From the NCBI RefSeq assembly GCF_003937945.1, contig NZ_RSEC01000059.1, positions 665,422-729,421 of the forward strand: a stretch of DNA of 64,000 nt, written 5' to 3'. A program made the position numbers and the translations under genes. The DNA is from Amycolatopsis eburnea (GTDB lineage Bacteria; Actinomycetota; Actinomycetes; Mycobacteriales; Pseudonocardiaceae). Shown piece by piece: positions 1 through 7,759 of the stretch (positions are counted from its first letter, which is position 1; the number at the start of each line of letters is the position of its first letter). Under the pieces are notes generated by a model, which was not told the DNA's origin, searched no databases, and worked only from the letters and a program-made list of their open reading frames with translations.

Positions 1-242
1 CGCCGGCCGGGCCGGGCGAGCGCGGCGGCGTCCCAGTCGCGGGCGTCGAGGCGCCGCGGCGGCTCGACCACCCGCCGTCGGGGCCCGTGGGGGAGCGTCG
101 CGCGGTGGCACGGCGGGCAGGCCGGGACGAACGCCCCGGTCGGGCTGCCGGGGAGCGGGACCGAGTTCCCGCGTTCCGCGGTGCCGGTGCAGATGTGGTG
201 CTCGTGACCGGCCGGGACGCACAAGCAGCGGCACTCGGTCAT
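1..242 (-). CDS. Small Cys/His-rich protein, 3' end outside window
   Basis: An open frame runs leftward off the window edge from an ATG at 242, giving at least 80 residues. It begins MTECRCLCVPAGHEHHICTG and carries a later CPPCH motif, so it has two clusters of Cys and His that could bind a metal such as zinc. The start overlaps the stop of the 3-hydroxyacyl-CoA dehydrogenase gene by 4 nt (ATGA), which implies translational coupling and a shared transcript. The C-terminus is Arg- and Pro-rich. I do not recognise the family; an HNH-like or zinc-ribbon fold is possible but not shown. Confidence 0.5.
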   Translation of the reverse strand, partial: MTECRCLCVPAGHEHHICTGTAERGNSVPLPGSPTGAFVPACPPCHRATLPHGPRRRVVEPPRRLDARDWDAAALARPGR

Positions 243-1090
243 GGCCGCTCGTAGGTGTAGAAGCCGCGGCCGGTCTTGCGGCCGAGCAGTCCGGCGTCGA
301 CCATGCGGGCCAGCAGCGGCGGCGGTGCGTAGAGCGGTTCCTTGAACTCTTCGTAGAGCGATTCGGCGACGGCCTTGGTGGTGTCGAGGCCGATCAGGTC
401 GGCGAGGGCGAGCGGTCCCTGCGGGTGGGCGGCGCCGCGCACGAGGCCTTCGTCGATGGCTTCGCGGGTGGCGAAGCCGGACTCGAACATGCGGATCGCG
501 GCGAGGATGAACGGGATCAGCAGCGCGTTGACCACGAACCCGGCGCGGTCCTGGCAGAGGATCGCCTGCTTGCCCAGCACGTCCTGGGCGAACGCCCGTG
601 CCCGGTCGACGGTGGCTTCGGTGGTCAGCAGGCTGGGCACCAGTTCGACCAGCGGCAGCACCGGCACGGGGTTGAAGAAGTGCACCCCGACGACCTGCGC
701 GGGGCGTTCGGTCGCGGTGCCCAGCTTCATGATGGGGATGGACGACGTGTTGGACGCGAGGATCGCGTCCGGCGCGGTGACGACCTTGTCGAGCCGGCCG
801 AACAGCTCCGTCTTGACGGCTTCGTCTTCGACGATCGCTTCCACGACGAAGGTGCGGTCGGCGAGGTCGTCGAGCGACTCGGTGACCCGGATCCGGTCGA
901 GGACCGCGGCGGCGCTGGGCACCTTGCCCTTCTTCTCCGCGCGGGCCAGCGAGGCTTCGAGCCGGCGCCGTCCGGCCGCCACGGCTTCCGGGCTCGATTC
1001 GACGACCACCACGTCGAGGCCCGCCCGGGCGCACACCTCGGCGATCCCGGCCCCCATCTGCCCGCACCCGACCACGCCCACGCGTTCCAT
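239..1090 (-). CDS. 3-hydroxyacyl-CoA dehydrogenase (3-hydroxybutyryl-CoA dehydrogenase type)
   Basis: Single-domain-type soluble dehydrogenase of 283 aa that would oxidise (3S)-hydroxyacyl-CoA with NAD(P) in beta-oxidation, butyrate/PHB or aromatic-acid degradation. The Rossmann motif GVVGCGQMGAG (GxGxxG at residues 8-13) opens the protein. The NTSSI and HFFNPVP segments that supply the substrate and catalytic His regions follow, and it ends with the family's GRKTGRGFYTY tail. I chose the ATG at 1090 because AGAGAGGTGG lies just before it and the Rossmann strand starts at residue 4; an upstream start would add about 30 unlikely residues. It is divergent from the TetR gene at 1220, across a palindrome that probably is the regulator's operator, and it overlaps the small downstream gene by 4 nt. 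A paralogue lies at 22111-22968. Confidence 0.93.
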   Translation of the reverse strand: MERVGVVGCGQMGAGIAEVCARAGLDVVVVESSPEAVAAGRRRLEASLARAEKKGKVPSAAAVLDRIRVTESLDDLADRTFVVEAIVEDEAVKTELFGRLDKVVTAPDAILASNTSSIPIMKLGTATERPAQVVGVHFFNPVPVLPLVELVPSLLTTEATVDRARAFAQDVLGKQAILCQDRAGFVVNALLIPFILAAIRMFESGFATREAIDEGLVRGAAHPQGPLALADLIGLDTTKAVAESLYEEFKEPLYAPPPLLARMVDAGLLGRKTGRGFYTYERP

Positions 1091-1125
1091 CGCCGCCACC
1101 TCTCTGGGACTCGATACCCTTTCGA

Positions 1126-1140
1126 CGGTACTCAGTACCG
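1126..1140. promoter_or_regulatory. Probable TetR operator (7-1-7 palindrome)
   Basis: CGGTACTCAGTACCG is a perfect inverted repeat of 7 nt arms around one central base. It lies in the 129-nt gap between the divergent dehydrogenase (start 1090) and TetR gene (start 1220). It overlaps a second palindrome, ACCGGCCGGT (1137-1146). Position and symmetry fit a TetR-family operator controlling both genes; binding itself is inferred. Confidence 0.55.
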
Positions 1141-1219
1141 GCCGGTAGCTGAAGGCGTGGTTCCCGGATATGACGACCGCCACGCCCTACGCTGGGCCAC
1201 GGCAGGGCGGAGGAAGCGG

Positions 1220-1882
1220 ATGACGGCCAAGGAACGCCTGGTCGAGGCGGCGTTCGCGCTGTTCGCCGAGCGCGGCTACGACCAGACGACGATCGACGAC
1301 ATCACCGAGCGCGCCGGGGTCGGCCGCACGACCTTCTTCCGGACGTTCCGGGCGAAGGAAGACGTGATCTTCCCCGACCACGAAGTGCTGCTCCAGGCCA
1401 TCGATGCCCGCCTGGCCGGCTCGACCGAGCGGACCGCGCTGCTCGCGGTCACCGAAGGCACCCGCCTGGTCCTGCGGCACTACCTCGCCGAAGGGGAGCT
1501 GGCCCGGACCCGGTACCGCCTGACGCGCAGCGTGCCCGCGCTGCGGGACCGGGAGATCTCGGGGTTGCAGCAGTACCAGCGGCTGTTCCGCGGTTTCCTG
1601 CACCGCTGGATGGGCGGCGGCGACGACACGGCGTTGCGGGCGGAACTGATGGCCGGCGCGGTCGTGACCGCGCACAACCACGTGCTGCGCCGCTGGCTGC
1701 GCGGCCGGTCGAGCGACCCGGAGCGGGAGTTCGACGCGGCGATGGCGGAGACGGTGGCCCTGTTCACCCGGCCCGAGGACGACGGTGAAGCGTCCATCGT
1801 GGTCTTCCGGACGACGAAGGACCTGGCCACCGTGCTGCCCGAGCTGAACCGGGTGCTCGGCGAGGGCCTGAGCCCGGCATGA
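1220..1882 (+). CDS. TetR/AcrR-family transcriptional regulator
   Basis: 220-aa one-component repressor. Residues 1-50 form the TetR DNA-binding domain: KERLVEAAFALFAERGYDQT leads into the helix-turn-helix with AGVGRTTFFRTF as recognition helix. The remaining helical domain would bind a ligand, possibly an acyl-CoA given the neighbour. GGCGGAGGAAG sits 5 to 12 nt before the ATG at 1220, which fixes the start although the frame is open far upstream. It is divergent from the 3-hydroxyacyl-CoA dehydrogenase gene, so it probably represses that gene and itself through the palindrome at 1126-1140. The ligand is unknown. Confidence 0.9.
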   Translation: MTAKERLVEAAFALFAERGYDQTTIDDITERAGVGRTTFFRTFRAKEDVIFPDHEVLLQAIDARLAGSTERTALLAVTEGTRLVLRHYLAEGELARTRYRLTRSVPALRDREISGLQQYQRLFRGFLHRWMGGGDDTALRAELMAGAVVTAHNHVLRRWLRGRSSDPEREFDAAMAETVALFTRPEDDGEASIVVFRTTKDLATVLPELNRVLGEGLSPA

Positions 1883-1889
1883 TGTCCGG

Positions 1890-2234
1890 ATGGCTCCTCG
1901 TCAGCTCCGCCCGCGGCACGTCTGGTTGATCGGCGTCCCGCTCAACCTGCTGCTGGCGATCCCGTGCGCCTACCCGGTCGCGTTCGCGATGCTGGGGACG
2001 CAGGTCCTCGCGTGGGAGCTCGGGCTGGGCACGCCCGACCCCACCGTGGTCGACGACGGCGCGGGCTTCGCGATCGGGCTCGGCCTGGCCGCCGTGGTCT
2101 TCACCGGACTCGTCGTGGCGGGCGTGAACGCCCTGTTCGCCTTCCGCGCACCGCAGCTCAAAGCGGGCCCGTACTGGCTCGCGGTGGCACTGCTGGTCGT
2201 GGTGCCCGGCGTCGTCTACTGGCTCGTTCGCTAG
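1890..2234 (+). CDS. Small membrane protein, three to four TM segments
   Basis: 114 residues with hydrophobic stretches at about residues 11-37, 58-82 and 95-113, separated by a short acidic loop (TPDPTVVDDG). It begins 7 nt after the TetR stop and is probably in the same transcript. No catalytic motif is visible and I do not recognise the family. The stop TAG at 2232-2234 lies inside a 28-nt sequence that recurs at 2389-2416 (see the repeat entry), so this gene once probably ended directly against the cyclase gene. Confidence 0.72.
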   Translation: MAPRQLRPRHVWLIGVPLNLLLAIPCAYPVAFAMLGTQVLAWELGLGTPDPTVVDDGAGFAIGLGLAAVVFTGLVVAGVNALFAFRAPQLKAGPYWLAVALLVVVPGVVYWLVR

Positions 2235-2416
2235 GTTTCGTCGTACCGCGGGACGACAGCCGGGGAGCGCCCCAATGTGGCGTTGGTTGCGTCTGACGCA
2301 CCGAACGCCACATTGGGTGCGTTGGACGCACCGAACGCCACATTGGGGCGCATTGCCGCGCCGCTGCCAACGAACCTCGGACGCGCGACGCTAGGTTTCG
2401 TCGTACCGCGGGACGA
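2229..2416. repeat. 28-nt direct repeat flanking an inserted intergenic repeat cassette
   Basis: The same 28 nt occur at 2229-2256 and 2389-2416; they read CGCTAGGTTTCGTCG and continue through TACCGCGGGACGA. The right copy is the true 3' end of the cyclase gene (encoding VPRYDET and stop). The left copy supplies the stop codon of the upstream membrane-protein gene. Between them lie 132 nt containing CCAATGTGGCGTT (2272-2284) and two inverted copies, AACGCCACATTGG (2304-2316, 2334-2346), the latter in a 23-nt unit repeated with a 30-nt period. The arrangement looks like insertion of a repeat cassette with duplication of a convergent stop-stop junction. Confidence 0.85.
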
Positions 2417-3188
2417 TGGCGAACACCTCGAGGTCGCTGGGTGCGCCCTTCGCGCGGAACCGGCGCCGCCGGCGGACGGTGAACCGCTCGGCGTCGAGGT
2501 TCGCCAGGACGTCGCCGGTGATGAGGACTTCGCCGCCGGCCGCCGCGTCGGCGATCCGGGCCGCGATGTTGACGTCGACGCCGAAGTAGTCGCGGCCGAC
2601 CTTGCGCGGGCGTCCGGTGTGCAGGCCGGCGCGCAGCTGCGGGCGGTAGCCGCCGAGGTCGATGGCGCTGACCGCGCCGCACGTCTCGTACGCCGCCTCG
2701 ACCGCGGCCGCCGGGTCGGCGAAGACGGCCATCAAGCCGTCGCCGAGGCCCTTGACGACCCGGCCGCGGTGGCGGGAGATCGTCGCCTCGCTCGCGGTCG
2801 AAACCGCGCGCAGCAGCTCGAGCGCCCGCGCGTCGCCGACGTCGAGCGCCCAGCTGGAGAAGCCGACCAGGTCGGTGAACACGATCGTCGCCTCGCCGGC
2901 TTCGCCGTGCCGTCCCTGCGCGACGGCCTGCCAGACCTGGACGGCCGCGAGCCCGAGTTCCCGCACCGCGCTCGGCTGCTCGGCCTTCGCTTCGGCGAGC
3001 AGGCGGGCGACCCGGTCCGACGGGTGGCCCGCCGCGGTCGACAGCGCGTCACCGAGGTCGCGGTCGCCGGGGACCAGGCGGCGCACGGCGCGTGCCGACC
3101 GGATCAGGCCGGGGCGCTGGTCCGCGGCCCGCAGCAGGTCGACGAAGCGGGACACCGTCCGGGGCCGATCACCGTGGCTGTCGGTCAC
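2391..3188 (-). CDS. Class III adenylate/guanylate cyclase
   Basis: 265-aa soluble protein. The N-terminal ~95 residues are a helical region without a recognised motif; the C-terminal catalytic domain starts at IVFTDLVGFSSW, which holds the first metal-binding Asp. VVKGLGDGLMAVF follows with the second metal Asp and a purine-selecting Lys, then DYFGVDVNIAARI with the transition-state Asn/Arg pair. All the expected catalytic residues can be seen, and the Lys/Asp pair favours ATP. The start is GTG at 3188 with only a weak GGCGG upstream. It lies 22 nt downstream of the YeiH-type gene on the same strand and may share its transcript. No membrane segment is present, so it acts in the cytosol. Confidence 0.9.
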   Translation of the reverse strand: MTDSHGDRPRTVSRFVDLLRAADQRPGLIRSARAVRRLVPGDRDLGDALSTAAGHPSDRVARLLAEAKAEQPSAVRELGLAAVQVWQAVAQGRHGEAGEATIVFTDLVGFSSWALDVGDARALELLRAVSTASEATISRHRGRVVKGLGDGLMAVFADPAAAVEAAYETCGAVSAIDLGGYRPQLRAGLHTGRPRKVGRDYFGVDVNIAARIADAAAGGEVLITGDVLANLDAERFTVRRRRRFRAKGAPSDLEVFAIVPRYDET

Positions 3189-3210
3189 CCGCCGAATGCT
3201 ACCGGCCGGG

Positions 3211-4269
3211 TCAGAGCGTGCCGGTGATCGACTGCAGGCCGAGGCTCGTCGTGGCGACGGCGATCCAGAGCAGTCCGCCGAGCAGCAGCGGCCGGGTGCC
3301 CGCGCGGCGCAGGTCGCCCTGGCGCAGGGAGAGCCCGATCCCGGCCAGCGCCGTCGTGATCAGGAACGTGCCCAGCACGGTGAGGGCGGGGTGCCACGAG
3401 CCGGGGACGACGCCGAGGCTGTTCAGTCCGGCCGCGGCGACGAAACCGAGCAGGAACAGGGGCACGATCTTGCGCCAGGGCATCGCGGCGACCGTGGCGC
3501 CGGGGTCGGCCTGCCGGGCTTCACGGCGGGCCTTGAGGACGGCCAGCACGATGACGATCGGGATCAGCGTGAGCGTCCGCGTGAGCTTGACGACGAGGCC
3601 GTACGACCCGGCGTCGCCGCCGTAGGCGAAGGAGGCGGCGACCACCGAGGAGGTGTCGTTGATCGCGGTGCCCGCCCAGAGGCCGAAGGCGTGCGGGTCC
3701 AGGCCGAGCAGGTGCCCGAGCGGCGGGAACAGCAGGACGGCGGCGATGTTGAAGGCGAAGATCGTGCCGAGGGCGTAGGCGACGTCGGCCTGCTTCGGCT
3801 TGAGGACGGCGGTGGTAGCGGCGATCGCGGACGCGCCGCAGATCCCGGTGCCGACGCCGATGAGGGTCTGCGTGTCGCCCCGGACGCCGAGCCACCGGCC
3901 GAGCAGCCACGCGCCGCCGAGGGCGACCGCCAGGGTGCCGAGCATGACCGGCAGCGAGCCGCCCCCGACGTCGAGGACCTGGCGCAGCGACAAGCCGGTG
4001 CCCAGCACCACGATCGACGCCTGCAGCACCGGTTTCGCCGCGACGGCGTAGCCCGGGGTCCACCGCTGCCCGCGCAGTCCCGGCACGACGGCGGCGGCGA
4101 GCCCGCCGAGCAGGATGCCGAAGACCGGGCCGCCGACGATCGGGACCAGCGTGCCCAGCCCGGTCGCGACGGCGGCGACCGCGACCGCCACCAGCAGGCC
4201 GGGCGCCACGCCGTGCCGAGGGCGGACCGGCGCCTGCGGCGCGGCCGGTGCGTTCCGGATCGTGGTCAC
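3211..4269 (-). CDS. YeiH/UPF0324-family putative anion (sulfate) exporter
   Basis: 352-aa integral membrane protein with about ten hydrophobic segments. Family hallmarks are GTGICGASAIAA, ALGTIFAFNIAAVLLF and AGTAINDTSSVVAA. The family is annotated as putative sulfate exporters, but substrates are not firmly established. I chose GTG at 4269: CGGAGG is 5 nt upstream, whereas an ATG at 4299 would place the operator palindrome inside the coding region. The divergent GntR gene at 4367 and two operator-like palindromes between them point to control by that regulator. Confidence 0.88.
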   Translation of the reverse strand: MTTIRNAPAAPQAPVRPRHGVAPGLLVAVAVAAVATGLGTLVPIVGGPVFGILLGGLAAAVVPGLRGQRWTPGYAVAAKPVLQASIVVLGTGLSLRQVLDVGGGSLPVMLGTLAVALGGAWLLGRWLGVRGDTQTLIGVGTGICGASAIAATTAVLKPKQADVAYALGTIFAFNIAAVLLFPPLGHLLGLDPHAFGLWAGTAINDTSSVVAASFAYGGDAGSYGLVVKLTRTLTLIPIVIVLAVLKARREARQADPGATVAAMPWRKIVPLFLLGFVAAAGLNSLGVVPGSWHPALTVLGTFLITTALAGIGLSLRQGDLRRAGTRPLLLGGLLWIAVATTSLGLQSITGTL

Positions 4270-4286
4270 CCGTGCCTCCGTCTCGA

Positions 4287-4323
4287 AATGTACGTACATT
4301 CAACTTAGATGATGTACGAACAT
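4287..4323. promoter_or_regulatory. Tandem GntR-type operators
   Basis: AATGTACGTACATT (4287-4300) is a perfect palindrome, and ATGTACGAACAT (4312-4323) is a near-perfect second copy with centres 24 bp apart. The GTAC core with flanking T/A suits GntR-family sites. They lie between the exporter start (4269) and the divergent GntR gene (4367), so they would control both promoters. Confidence 0.7.
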
Positions 4324-4366
4324 TTGGCCACGGGTAGGGTCGGCGCGACCAGCCGGGAGGGAAGCC

Positions 4367-5113
4367 ATGCCACCGCGGACGCTCAGCCGCTCCGGCTCCG
4401 AGCCGCTCTGGCGCCAGCTCCAGCGCGAGCTGCTGACCAGGCTCGACGCCGGCGAGTTCACCGATCAGTTCCCCGGTGAGCTGGCACTGGTCGAGGAGTA
4501 CGAAGTGAGCCGCAGCACGGTGCGGCAGGCGCTGCGCCAGCTGCGCGCGGACGGGGTGATCGTCGCCGAGCGCGGCCGCCAGCCCCGGGTCGCGCCGCCC
4601 GCGGAGATCGCCCAGCCGCTCGGGGCGCTCTACAGCCTGTTCGCCTCGGTGGAGGCGGCCGGGCTTTCGCAGCACAGCGTCGTGCGCACCTTCGACGTCC
4701 GCGCGGACGCGCTCGTCGCCGAGCGGCTCGAGCTGGAGGCATCGACACCGCTGGTCTACCTGGAGCGGCTGCGCCTGGCCGGCGACGAGCCGCTGGCCCT
4801 CGACCGCGTCTGGCTGCCGGCCGACGTGGCGAAACCGTTGCTGCCGGCCGATTTCACGCACACCGGCCTGTACGCCGAACTCGCGCGGCGCACCGGGGTG
4901 CGGCTCGACCACGGCCGCGAGGAGGTCCGCGCGGTCATCCCGACCGCGGCCGAGCGCACCCAGCTCGCGTGCGCGCACGACGTGGCGGCGTTCGCGATCA
5001 ACCGGCTCAGCCACGCCCGCGGGCGTCCGGTGGAGTGGCGCCACACGCTGGTCCGCGGGGACCGGTACGCGTTGACGGCGGAGTTCTCGGCGGCGGGCTA
5101 CCGGCTCGTGTGA
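4367..5113 (+). CDS. GntR-family regulator with UTRA ligand domain (HutC subfamily)
   Basis: 248 aa. Residues 8-75 are a GntR winged helix (EPLWRQLQREL, then EYEVSRSTVRQALRQLRADG followed by the wing). Residues about 95-245 are a UTRA effector-binding domain, recognisable from LGALYSLFASVEAAG, VYLERLRLAGDEPLALDRVW and the closing YALTAEFSAAGYRLV strands. GGGAGGGAAG lies 3-10 nt before the ATG. The gene is divergent from the exporter and most likely represses it and itself from the tandem palindromes between them. The effector is unknown. Confidence 0.9.
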   Translation: MPPRTLSRSGSEPLWRQLQRELLTRLDAGEFTDQFPGELALVEEYEVSRSTVRQALRQLRADGVIVAERGRQPRVAPPAEIAQPLGALYSLFASVEAAGLSQHSVVRTFDVRADALVAERLELEASTPLVYLERLRLAGDEPLALDRVWLPADVAKPLLPADFTHTGLYAELARRTGVRLDHGREEVRAVIPTAAERTQLACAHDVAAFAINRLSHARGRPVEWRHTLVRGDRYALTAEFSAAGYRLV

Positions 5114-5133
5114 CGGGTCATTACGCTGGCGGG

Positions 5134-5412
5134 ATGCGGAATTCCCGCCGGGGCGGGGCCGGTCGGGCCGGGTGGGTCGGCGGCGTCGCACTGGTCGTCT
5201 GGGTGGTCAGCTGGCGCATCGTGTGGCTGGAGGTCTTCCGGTGGCGCCACCTGACCAAGACGCTCCGGTTCCAGGCGCCCGATCCGCCGGCCGGGGTGGC
5301 CGTCGTTCCCCGGCCGGGGTGGCCGGTGCGCTGCCTGCGCGTCGCGGCGATCGTGTCGCCGGTGGTGTGCCTGGCCGGGTTCGCGCGGCGGCTCCTTCAG
5401 ACCCGGGCGTAG
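5134..5412 (+). CDS. Small hypothetical membrane protein
   Basis: 92 residues beginning MRNSRRGGAGRAGW, with one clear hydrophobic segment (about residues 13-33) and a second weaker one (about 70-85), joined by a basic and Pro-rich loop. It starts 20 nt after the GntR gene, with only a weak GGCGGG ahead of the ATG, and its last 16 nt overlap the convergent ligase gene. Codon use is consistent with coding but the gene is short. I do not recognise a family. Confidence 0.5.
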   Translation: MRNSRRGGAGRAGWVGGVALVVWVVSWRIVWLEVFRWRHLTKTLRFQAPDPPAGVAVVPRPGWPVRCLRVAAIVSPVVCLAGFARRLLQTRA

Positions 5413-6953
5413 GCGATGTCCTGGCCCGCGCGGACCCAGAGCACGTCGGCGCAGTCCAGGCCCTCGGCGGAGAGCTGCCGCTTGACGACCTTGAACGTCG
5501 ACGTCCGCGGCAGCTCCCGGACCGTGCGCACGTACTTCGGCACCTGCTTGGGCCCGAGGTCGGGCTGATCGGCGAGGAAGCGGCCGAACTCGGCGGGGTC
5601 CAGCGGGCCGCCGCCGGTGACGATGGCGGCCATCACCTGGTCGCCGGTCACCGGATCGGGGACCGCGTAGACCGCGGTGTCGGTGATCGCGGGGTGGCGC
5701 AGGAGGATCCGCTCGATCGGCGCGGTGCCGAGGTTCTCCCCGTCGACGCGCAGCCAGTCGCCGAGCCGGCCGGCGAAGTAGTAGAACCCGTCGCTGTCCG
5801 CGTAGGCGAGGTCGCCGGTGTGGAACACGCCGCCGCGCAGCCGTTCCGCGTCGGCGGCGGGGTCGCGGTAGTACCCGGCGAACCAGCCGGCGCCGGCGGT
5901 GTTGACCAGTTCGCCGACGGCTTCCCCGGCGTTGACCAGGTTCCCGGCGTCGTCGAACGCGGCGGGCGGGCACGGCAGGCCGGTGTGCGGGTGCAGGATG
6001 GCCACGTCGCCGGCCGGTTTGCCGAGTGAGCCGGGCGGGGTGCCGTCGGTGCGGGCGAACCCCACCCCGCCTTCGGTGGAGCCGAACGCGTCGACGACCG
6101 TGCAGCCGAAGCGCTTCTCGAACGCGGCGAGGTCGGCGCTCGCGCCCTCGTTCCCGTAGACCAGGCGCAGCGGATTGTCCGCGTCGTCCGGGCGCGGCGG
6201 TGTCGCGACCACATAGGACAGTGGCTTGCCGACGTAGTTCGCGTAGGTCGCGCCGAACTTCCGGACGTCGGGCAGGAAGCCGGACGCGGAGAACCGGCGG
6301 CGCAGCGCGATGGTCGCGCCCGCCGCGAGCCCGACCGCCCAGCCCGCCATGATCGCGTTGGAGTGGAACATCGGCATGGTGACGTACACCGTGTCCGATG
6401 GGGACAGCCGGAACCGCTCGGCGAGCATCGCGCCGGGGAACGCGATCTTGCCGTGCGTGCAGCGCACGGCCTTCGGGTCGCCGCTGGTGCCGGAGGTGAA
6501 GATCAGCATGAGCAGGTCGTCCGGGGACGCGGGAACGGGCTCGGCGGGGGAGTCCGCGGACGGCCAGGAGTCCAGGTCCCGCACCGGGATCCCGCCGAGA
6601 TCGAGCCCGTCGAGGAGCGAGTGGTATTTCCGCTCGGCGAGGACGAACTGGCAGTCGGCGAGCCGGACGTCCCGGGCGAGGGCTTCGCCGCGCCGGGTCG
6701 GGTTGAGGCCGACCAGCACCGCCCCGGCGAACGCGCAGGCGCCCAGGAGGATCGAGAACGCCGGAACGTTGTCGGCCAGCACGCCGACGTGCGGCGGCTT
6801 GCCCCGGTCCAGCGCCGCCCGGAGGCCACCGGCGCGGCACGCCGACGCTCGGACGTGCTCGGCCCACGACCAGGTCTCGTCCTCGAACCGCAGGCCCGGC
6901 CGGTCGTCCCCGGCGCGGGCCAGCAGCAGCTCGGTCACCGTCGGGACGCTCAT
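5397..6953 (-). CDS. Acyl-CoA synthetase, FadD17-like
   Basis: 518-aa member of the ANL superfamily that would activate a fatty or sterol-derived acid to its CoA thioester via an acyl-adenylate. The P-loop-like motif LIFTSGTSGDPKAV, the DAFGSTEGG motif, the YRTGD-equivalent FHTGDLAY and the hinge GRLGDWLRVDGEN are all present; the C-terminal Lys lies in TSTFKVVKRQL. The ATG at 6953 is preceded by GGGAGGTG with good spacing. Upstream lies a KstR-like palindrome, which fits membership of a steroid-catabolism regulon as for mycobacterial FadD17. The convergent small gene overlaps its 3' end by 16 nt. Confidence 0.88.
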   Translation of the reverse strand: MSVPTVTELLLARAGDDRPGLRFEDETWSWAEHVRASACRAGGLRAALDRGKPPHVGVLADNVPAFSILLGACAFAGAVLVGLNPTRRGEALARDVRLADCQFVLAERKYHSLLDGLDLGGIPVRDLDSWPSADSPAEPVPASPDDLLMLIFTSGTSGDPKAVRCTHGKIAFPGAMLAERFRLSPSDTVYVTMPMFHSNAIMAGWAVGLAAGATIALRRRFSASGFLPDVRKFGATYANYVGKPLSYVVATPPRPDDADNPLRLVYGNEGASADLAAFEKRFGCTVVDAFGSTEGGVGFARTDGTPPGSLGKPAGDVAILHPHTGLPCPPAAFDDAGNLVNAGEAVGELVNTAGAGWFAGYYRDPAADAERLRGGVFHTGDLAYADSDGFYYFAGRLGDWLRVDGENLGTAPIERILLRHPAITDTAVYAVPDPVTGDQVMAAIVTGGGPLDPAEFGRFLADQPDLGPKQVPKYVRTVRELPRTSTFKVVKRQLSAEGLDCADVLWVRAGQDIAYARV

Positions 6954-6984
6954 CCACGCACCTCCCAGCACCGGTCGGCAGAAC

Positions 6985-6998
6985 TGAAACACGTTCTA
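6985..6998. promoter_or_regulatory. KstR-like operator upstream of the acyl-CoA ligase
   Basis: TGAAACACGTTCTA matches the TnnAACnnGTTnnA pattern that I recall for KstR, the TetR-family repressor of cholesterol-catabolism genes. It lies 32-45 nt upstream of the ligase start at 6953, a repressor-compatible position. The match is to the core only and is inferred. Confidence 0.5.
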
Positions 6999-7033
6999 GT
7001 TCTAGCACGATGCGGCTCAGGGGGGAAGCCGCG

Positions 7034-7624
7034 TCATCGAAAGTCGGGACGGAGATCGGCGGTGAACACCTTCTCCAGCTCGGCGTCCACGTCGCTCATC
7101 CGTTGCTCTACCGATCCGATCAGCAATCGGTAGGAAATGTTGTGTCGTTGCAGAAAGGACAAGTACTCCCGGTGGAGCAGGGTGCGCATCTGCGCGTTCT
7201 CCCTGCGTTCGGCTGTCTGGACGAAGGGAATTCCCGTCGGATCGAGCAAGAAGATTCGCAAGTATCGGCGCAGCCATGGTTGGGCGCGACTCAGGAGGTC
7301 CAATGATCCGCTGGTGTCGCCCATTGCGCTGACGTAGATCGGGTAGTCGATCGCGCATCGGTCGGCGAACACGAGCCGGCCTCGGTCGCAGGCCTCCTGT
7401 TCGGCCTGCAGTGCCATCGCCTGGATCTCACCCTGCGCAGGAGCTTCGAAACGATCTTCGTCGGGAATCTTGTGCGTGGAAAAATACAATTTCGCTGATT
7501 CGCTGGCAAAACTGACGCGGCTGTCACCGGCAAATCTTCTGCGGTACGCCTCGAACAGGGTCGTTTTGCCCACGCATCCCGCGCCGATGAATGCGACAAT
7601 CTTCGGTTCGTCGTCGGCGGCCAC
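7034..7624 (-). CDS. P-loop NTPase/kinase (AAA_28 / NadR-type)
   Basis: 196-aa soluble protein with Walker A FIGAGCVGKTTLFEAY near the N-terminus, a conserved FASESAKLYF strand, and LVFADRCAIDYPIYVSA, which resembles the Walker B/lid-proximal part of NadR-like and Ttd14-like kinases; FLLDPTGIPFVQ follows. The family phosphorylates nucleotides or small metabolites, or acts as a regulatory NTPase; the substrate here is not evident. GTG at 7624 is preceded by GGGGAGGG. It is divergent from the protease-NTPase-WD40 gene across 151 nt and may belong to the same system. Its codons are less GC3-rich than those of the housekeeping neighbours. Confidence 0.75.
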   Translation of the reverse strand: MAADDEPKIVAFIGAGCVGKTTLFEAYRRRFAGDSRVSFASESAKLYFSTHKIPDEDRFEAPAQGEIQAMALQAEQEACDRGRLVFADRCAIDYPIYVSAMGDTSGSLDLLSRAQPWLRRYLRIFLLDPTGIPFVQTAERRENAQMRTLLHREYLSFLQRHNISYRLLIGSVEQRMSDVDAELEKVFTADLRPDFR

Positions 7625-7723
7625 TGCGAACCCTCCCCTCTGTGTGCACCGACCAGGTCGGTCGCGCTTGCGACAGCTTAGCATGAGTGGCATCAAGGAA
7701 TTGTCTGGCGTTGCGGAATACTT

Positions 7724-7734
7724 GGTAGTACAAT
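7724..7734 (+). promoter_or_regulatory. Promoter-like element GGTAGTACAAT
   Basis: GGTAGTACAAT lies 42-52 nt before the GTG of the protease-NTPase-WD40 gene. A near copy, GGTAGTACCAT (11649-11659), precedes the downstream small gene. TACAAT would serve as a -10 hexamer. The shared octamer suggests common control of the two genes, which is inferred. Confidence 0.35.
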
Positions 7735-7759
7735 CCTCGCAGACGGCAGGAGGATGCGG

